Below, in pieces: positions 6,011-6,106 of a DNA stretch of 6,106 nucleotides; within the stretch, counting starts at the first letter, position 1, and each line of letters begins with the position of its first letter. Origin of the DNA: Verrucomicrobiota bacterium (GTDB lineage: Bacteria > Verrucomicrobiota > Verrucomicrobiia > Verrucomicrobiales > Akkermansiaceae); assembly GCA_026397695.1 (NCBI GenBank), contig JAPLUJ010000606.1, positions 1-6,106 on the forward strand, written 5' to 3'. Below the pieces are notes generated by a model that had not been told where the DNA came from, ran no database searches, and saw only the letters and a list, made by a program, of their open reading frames with translations. A program made the translations under genes and the position numbers.

Positions 6011-6106
6011 ATGCCCTCCAGAGCCGAAACAGGATCCACGGCGGATGACGAATTGACATTGGCGATGCATCGAGAAACGGCTTGTCGACCCCCGAGGAAA
6101 ATGGGA
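6011..6106 (+). CDS. Possible start of an unidentified gene, cut by the window end
   Basis: An ATG at 6011, preceded at 6000-6006 by AGGTGAG, opens a frame of 32 codons with no stop before the window ends. The same frame has an earlier ATG at 5963, giving 48 codons. The peptide (MPSRAETGSTADDELTLAM and on) is hydrophilic and I recognise nothing in it. Being next to a tRNA 3' end, it could belong to an integrated element, but no integrase motif is visible. An open frame this short can occur by chance. The remaining bases after the tRNA hold nothing else that I can name. Confidence 0.2.
   Translation, partial: MPSRAETGSTADDELTLAMHRETACRPPRKMG

Noticed and set aside
5841..6059. Minus-strand 72-residue frame ending in GGWDRTNDLVINSHPLCR
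   Set aside because: Its C-terminal part is the reverse complement of the tRNA-Asn gene. This is a well-known spurious protein found opposite tRNA genes.

Overview
The window is GC-rich (about 60% by eye) chromosomal DNA. It most resembles a member of the Verrucomicrobiota, possibly an Akkermansiaceae or Luteolibacter-type bacterium. That placement is an inference from the protein types: a TIGR03790 protein (a family confined to genomes with exosortase/PEP-CTERM sorting), a DUF2851 protein, and a secreted serine hydrolase with a helical repeat tail. Most starts also lack a Shine-Dalgarno sequence. No 16S or other marker gene is present, so the placement is tentative.

Layout. Positions 14-93 hold a long imperfect hairpin built from 10-bp tandem units. 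It lies just downstream of a minus-strand gene (139-1560) for an exported alpha/beta hydrolase whose C-terminal half carries four degenerate repeats of about 43 residues. A 114-bp divergent intergenic region follows. From it a plus-strand cluster runs for about 4 kb: a PhnP-like metallo-beta-lactamase-fold hydrolase (1675-2487), a TIGR03790 gene interrupted by a frame break near 2835 (2542-4109), a DUF2851 gene (4128-5501), and a sulfur carrier protein ThiS gene (5498-5710) that overlaps the DUF2851 stop as ATGA. A tRNA-Asn(GTT) with encoded CCA follows at 5830-5904. The last 200 bases hold no recognisable gene; an open frame runs off the window edge.

How the genes relate. The four plus-strand genes are close enough (gaps of 54, 18 and -4 nt) to be one transcription unit, but their known or inferred roles do not form an obvious pathway: metallohydrolase, exosortase-associated exported protein, possible nuclease-like protein, and thiamine/sulfur carrier. 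ThiS has no thiG partner in view.

The most noteworthy item is the frame break in the TIGR03790 gene. It coincides with an 11-bp tandem duplication and with loss of the segment that normally precedes the family's PLRI motif. I see no CRISPR array, transposase or integrase. I do not see convincing evidence of a wholly new multi-gene system; the candidates for follow-up are individual oddities listed in the findings.
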